Of a DNA stretch of 64,000 bases, positions 60,201 through 64,000 are shown in pieces. Made by a program: the position numbers and the translations under genes. Position 1 is the stretch's first letter. The number at the start of each line of letters is the position of its first letter. Location: NCBI GenBank assembly GCA_049999805.1, contig JBNGIO010006248.1:63304-127303 (forward strand). The letters run 5' to 3'. The notes under the pieces were generated by a model, which saw only the letters and a list, made by a program, of their open reading frames with translations, ran no database searches and had not been told where the DNA came from. Origin of the DNA: Folioceros fuciformis (lineage: Eukaryota; Anthocerotophyta; Anthocerotopsida; Anthocerotales).

Positions 60201-61188
60201 CCAAACCGGACATCATGAGGATTCTCACCTTAGCTGCAACAGACGGAGGGCTGGAAGTGCTGCAGGACTTGCTCGAGCATGTAGCTGATGTCAATGCAAC
60301 TGACGCAGAAGGGCAAACCGTCCTCCACGTCTTGGCTGCACAGACCCTTACCCCGGATGGAGTTGCTGAGTTTCTGATCATGAATGGAGCAGAAGTCTCC
60401 AGAACAGACTGCAATGGGGTGAGCGCTGTGGACGTTGCAAGGAAACATGGGAACGACCACCTTCTGCGGATATTCGAAGGAGTACTGCACAACGGCTCAC
60501 CAAGGATGAACGCAGATGCATTACAATCCAAGGTGCAGAAGGAAACGGATGTAAATTATGCTTCCGTACTGGAAAGGAAGGAAGATCAGGTTGTGCCGTT
60601 TGCTGGCAGTCAGGCTGACGTTCAACAGGCTGAAGACCAGTTTGCCAAGCATGTCTACACGCCGAACCTGACTACACTTATGAGAAGGCGAGCAACAAGA
60701 GTGGGAAGCATGGGCGGTGATGCTATAGACTCTAGTTTCTTCCTGTCGAGGCAGGCAGAAGGAAGTAGGAGAAGAATACCCGTACCCCAAACCAGACGGG
60801 TTACCGTGTACAACCATCACCCAAGGAGTATGGGAAGCAGGAAATCAGTGGGCAGGGTGATGTTCGTCCCAAGATCACTCAAAGAGCTGCTACGAACTGC
60901 AGGTCAGTCCCCTGTGCTCTCAACAGTCTCTAGTCTACCCTCAGTTCTACTTTGGGCCTCAGATTCACTGTGTCCCTCGTTGCAGGCGAGAAAATGAACT
61001 ACAAACCCACGATAGTGCTGAGTAAAGACGGCGCAGAGATTGACGACATCGCACTGGTTCGAGACAATGACCACTTGTACTTGGTAGACAAGGAGGGACC
61101 GGGTAGCAATGCCTCAGCTTCCATCACCACCACCCATACGTCCGAAATCTCTCAGCTGGATGGGGTCATGCCAGGCATGCTGCCTTAG
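57213..61188 (+). CDS. AKT1: Shaker-type inward-rectifying K+ channel with ankyrin repeats and KHA domain (AKT family)
   Basis: Thirteen exons: 57213-57397, 57510-57725, 57837-57995, 58093-58150, 58249-58566, 58673-58912, 59005-59103, 59210-59242, 59373-59558, 59654-59848, 59940-60015, 60111-60902 and 60986-61188, for 919 residues. S1 begins [21 protein letters not shown]4 has [16 protein letters not shown]. The pore carries the selectivity filter TVGYGD at about residues 263-268, between P-loop WSIVTVS and S6 ([20 protein letters not shown]). Then come the C-linker, a cyclic-nucleotide-binding domain ([20 protein letters not shown]), at least four ankyrin repeats from about 515 ([24 protein letters not shown]) and the KHA domain ([20 protein letters not shown]). 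In plants AKT channels take up potassium at the plasma membrane under control of CBL-CIPK kinases. Confidence 0.96.
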
Positions 61189-61340
61189 ACCAAGGCGAGC
61201 TAACTTGAGCTTGTCTGGATGAGCAATCATTCGTCTTCTTTCACATGGTGACACTCATTGTGGGATGGGGAGTTCTTAGTATAAGTAGGAAACAATTTTA
61301 ATGTAGAGCTTGCGTGCGAATGAGATTTTAATGATTTTAA

Positions 61341-61541
61341 TCAGAACGCAAGATATTCTTTGACAACTGTCTTCCGGAAGATACTGGAGAGAATTTGTAG
61401 TGGAAAACATCCGTCTGTGATCTTCTCGTTCTTCTCTACCACTGTCTCGAGCTTCAGCAGGACAGCGCTTCCTAGGGCCTCAAACCTGTTCCCAACCACA
61501 GTAGCTGGCCCACCTCCTACCTTGTCTACAGAATCGTTCAC
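61341..61541 (-). other. Open frame downstream of the unidentified 3' exon
   Basis: The minus strand carries a 66-codon frame with a protein-like sequence (RFEALGSAVLLKLETVVEKN). It lies just after the stop of the exon at 61548-61721, so it is either 3' UTR by chance or part of an alternative transcript. Confidence 0.25.
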
Positions 61542-61547
61542 TTGATC

Positions 61548-61721
61548 TTATCGCACGAGTGCACGGCAATCCAGGAAAGCCTCAATGCCCTCCGATGAAA
61601 TGGCGGAGCCCCGGAACCAAGGATCATTCAGCAGGCTGGAAGATCCCTCCCCTTCAACAACATTCTGCACCATGTGCCGTCGCCGGTTCCAGAATTGTGC
61701 CTCTCTTCCTTGAAGGGAAGC
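61548..61721 (-). CDS. Last exon of an unidentified gene
   Basis: After a good acceptor (CCAATAG) at 61722 an open segment of 57 codons and TAA reads REAQFWNRRRHMVQNVVEGE then SLLNDPWFRGSAISSEGIEA and ends FLDCRALVR. The regular aromatic and charged pattern suggests real coding sequence. Upstream exons would lie between 61722 and about 62400 on this strand; a candidate begins after an acceptor at about 61860, but its frame is not certain. I do not recognise the family. Confidence 0.45.
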   Translation of the reverse strand, partial: ASLQGREAQFWNRRRHMVQNVVEGEGSSSLLNDPWFRGSAISSEGIEAFLDCRALVR

Positions 61722-62479
61722 CTATTGGAAAGAATCTCACAAGTGCCGAGCCCCAAAACGACATGTCATGCAACCTTATTTTCCTCAGCCATCAGGTGCC
61801 ACGATGAGCAACATACGTCCGCCAGGACCAAAGAGCAACACCAGTACTTGCTGCACACCTGCAAAATGCGGCGGACGTGAAGATGGACTTTTGACAGCTT
61901 GGCCGCAAAGGATGTGGTGACATTGGGGTCCCTGATGGCCGGGTAGGCAAATCACGGGCTTGAGCCGCATCAGCTGTGCTAGCTGGCTGTTTGCAACTTG
62001 CTTTACAGATCATGGCTCTAGTGGTCGCAGCTTGCATTTGCCAGCTTTGATTTGTGCCTTCAGCCTGTTGATGTCGACGTGTGTGCACGATTGGTGAATG
62101 GCAGCAGTGACAACTGACCATGATGAGAAATGTGTGTTGAGTCGGGCTCGGTACGCACAGATGATGAAGCGAGCAGGCTTTCAGGTAGGAGACGCAGAGT
62201 CCGAGCTGGTGATGCCCATGCCAAGAAATCTGTGTTTGAAACCGGTAATCCCAAGGACCAGATCAACTGGTGAGCGGGGAGCACTGAGTGGCCGGATCCG
62301 GAGCCCGTGAGTCATCTCGTGGGATGTACCAGTGGACATCTCGGTGTGAGACGCCTCGACTTGGCTGGCGGTGTTTCCATGCGTAGTTCGGCGGAAGAGC
62401 GCATTTCATGGACACTGAGGCGGACGACGCTGTGATCATCCGAGCTCGGTGCCATTGTGCGGAGGTGAGGAACAAATGC

Positions 62480-64000
62480 TGAAACGCCTGCCCTGGCTAT
62501 GTCTTCAAACGGACGCTTGTGGGGTGGACTTCGGGGTGGATTGTGAGTTGTCTGCAGTTAATCTTCTGCCGATCTGCACTACTCGAAACACAGGGCAAAA
62601 TATGTTGCTGCAATATGTACTCTGAAAAACACATATCTGTCGATGCCCCGTAGAACGGAGACATAGGGGACTTTCTTTTTCTTTTATCTTAGAGGGTATC
62701 TTTGCAAATAATCTATATTTTTAACTGCTTTGATAGCTGTATGCTCGGGACCCCTCCCATAAGCAGCCATTAGCACCAAAGAGCACAAGTTAAATATCTT
62801 TACAAAGTTCTGAATTCAGTTTCCGAGTTTCTGAGTTTCCGAGGGGCATAGGAGCGGTGCCAAGGGCTCGCACCATTCATGCGCACTATTTCACTATTTG
62901 TGTGTTCCACATACATGTTCATATACTTGGATTGTATAGTGATACAGTGACAAGTGATCGTGGCTGCTGCCACAACATGTATTGCGAGGAAGGGCCAAGC
63001 AATAGGTATTGTGGTGACGGATGCAACTGAATATTGTGCTTCAAATTATAGGTGATTAATACATATTTTATATGATATTTTTTCATTATTTTCTATTATT
63101 GCAAAAGAGATAAAAAGTCTCATCTACTCAAAAGATAAGAGGAACAACCCGAGTAGAGCCAAACGCCAATAAGGTACTAGCCCCTTCAAATATCATACCT
63201 AAAAACTACCTATGGTTCTCAAAACATCGTAATGAGAAATAACGAAAGGCGTACCTACTAATGGGTTTGATATGATCTTTCATACATCATGGATCTTGAG
63301 ATACCCTTCACAGGTGAGTTCAGATCTTGAATCTTGAGACACATTTCACGGTTTGAGTTCCAATCTTGGATCTTAAAATGGACATATTGGTACTTCCACT
63401 CTAAATCACTAAATTTGTTAGCCTTTGCAAAGGTCACAATGATAAAGTAAAAAATCAAAGATATTAATCTCATTACTCATCCTTCTATTGTATCAACTAT
63501 GAACAGCTATGCTGCACAATATGCTCAAATATGCATACTTTATGTGAGCATGTGAAGCTCTTTTTCTTAAATAGATATAGTATAAGTGTTCAAACAAAGG
63601 ATCTCCAAGCTTTGTAAATATATACATATGGTATAAAAAATAATTACACGACAAGAAAGCATACATTAGTAAATAAGTCGTTACACCCTTGAGCACTCAC
63701 ACAACATTGTCCAAGATCTTGGGGTGCAATGGAAATAATATATAAGATTGAAAATTTTTGTAACTTAAAATATTGTATCAAATTTCTGAAGGATCATTGA
63801 GTAACATGCCAGTAATCCACAAGTCTTTCTTGGCCAATGCTCACGACAAATGTAGGCGCTCAACTCTAATTTACTATGCTCTTGATATATAATACATTTG
63901 ATGCTAACTATTCACAAGTGAAACTACTATATAATGAAATATGGCTTATTGGTTTTGTCATTCTTAAAAGTGAAGACACATTTCATTCACATGAAGAATC
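62480..64000. other. AT-rich terminal stretch, nothing recognised
   Basis: No ORF with a motif and no repeat beyond short AT tracts are visible in the last 1.5 kb. Confidence 0.4.

Overview
This is nuclear DNA from a land plant. Almost every gene is split by short GT-AG introns of about 50 to 110 bases, and the products are typical of plants: a chloroplast-type RsmH methyltransferase, a Shaker potassium channel with ankyrin and KHA domains, a very long PLS-class pentatricopeptide (PPR) protein, ginkbilobin-like (Gnk2) secreted proteins and an F-box/kelch protein. The dense genes, short introns, PLS-class PPR and a propionyl-CoA carboxylase end would fit an early-diverging lineage such as a hornwort, lycophyte or moss. 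That placement is inference; the sequence does not fix the species. Most models below were assembled by joining exons by hand through splice sites and reading frame, and nearly all join without a frame conflict.

Layout. 1-457 is the 3' end of a biotin carboxylase/carrier subunit (+). Then come SPCS3 (649-1641, -), MED7 (1929-2520, +), an F-box/kelch gene (2746-4062, +), the queuosine-salvage glycosylase QNG1 (4386-5805, -), an AMY2-like alpha-amylase (6610 to about 9374, -), an unclear small gene (about 10023-10430, -), the splicing factor MFAP1 (10531-11933, -), UFM1 (12540-13269, -), chloroplast RsmH/MraW (13554-15251, +), a poorly defined stretch with one small ORF (15252-17465), and a GH47 alpha-mannosidase (17885-20458, -).

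From 20.8 to 30.2 kb the window is repeat-rich and AT-rich. It holds a coiled-coil inverted duplication, a Copia RNase H remnant with a polypurine tract and probable LTR, and a decayed MULE-type transposase that contains an assembly gap. PRMT1 (30293-32407, +) follows, then two diverged Gnk2 secreted genes (33109 and 34582), a Gypsy remnant (about 35603-36060, -) and a possible small gene (about 37020-37407, -). The next gene block is a cation-chloride cotransporter (38354 to about 42897, +), TMEM70 (43649-44522, +) and an intronless coiled-coil/zinc-finger protein (44841-46514, -).

The stretch 46.5-51.2 kb has no convincing gene but contains at least five different tandem repeats. It is followed by the PPR gene (51225-54506, +), a LYR-motif gene (from 55031, +), the potassium channel (57213-61188, +), and an unidentified 3' exon on the minus strand (61548-61721). 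The last 1.5 kb is AT-rich without visible genes. Four 100-N gaps lie at about 27648, 29955, 35038 and 36623.

The genes do not form one pathway; they are mainly housekeeping genes. Related themes are organelle function (RsmH, TMEM70, LYR protein, PPR), ER and secretory function (SPCS3, GH47, UFM1) and ion balance (CCC, K+ channel).
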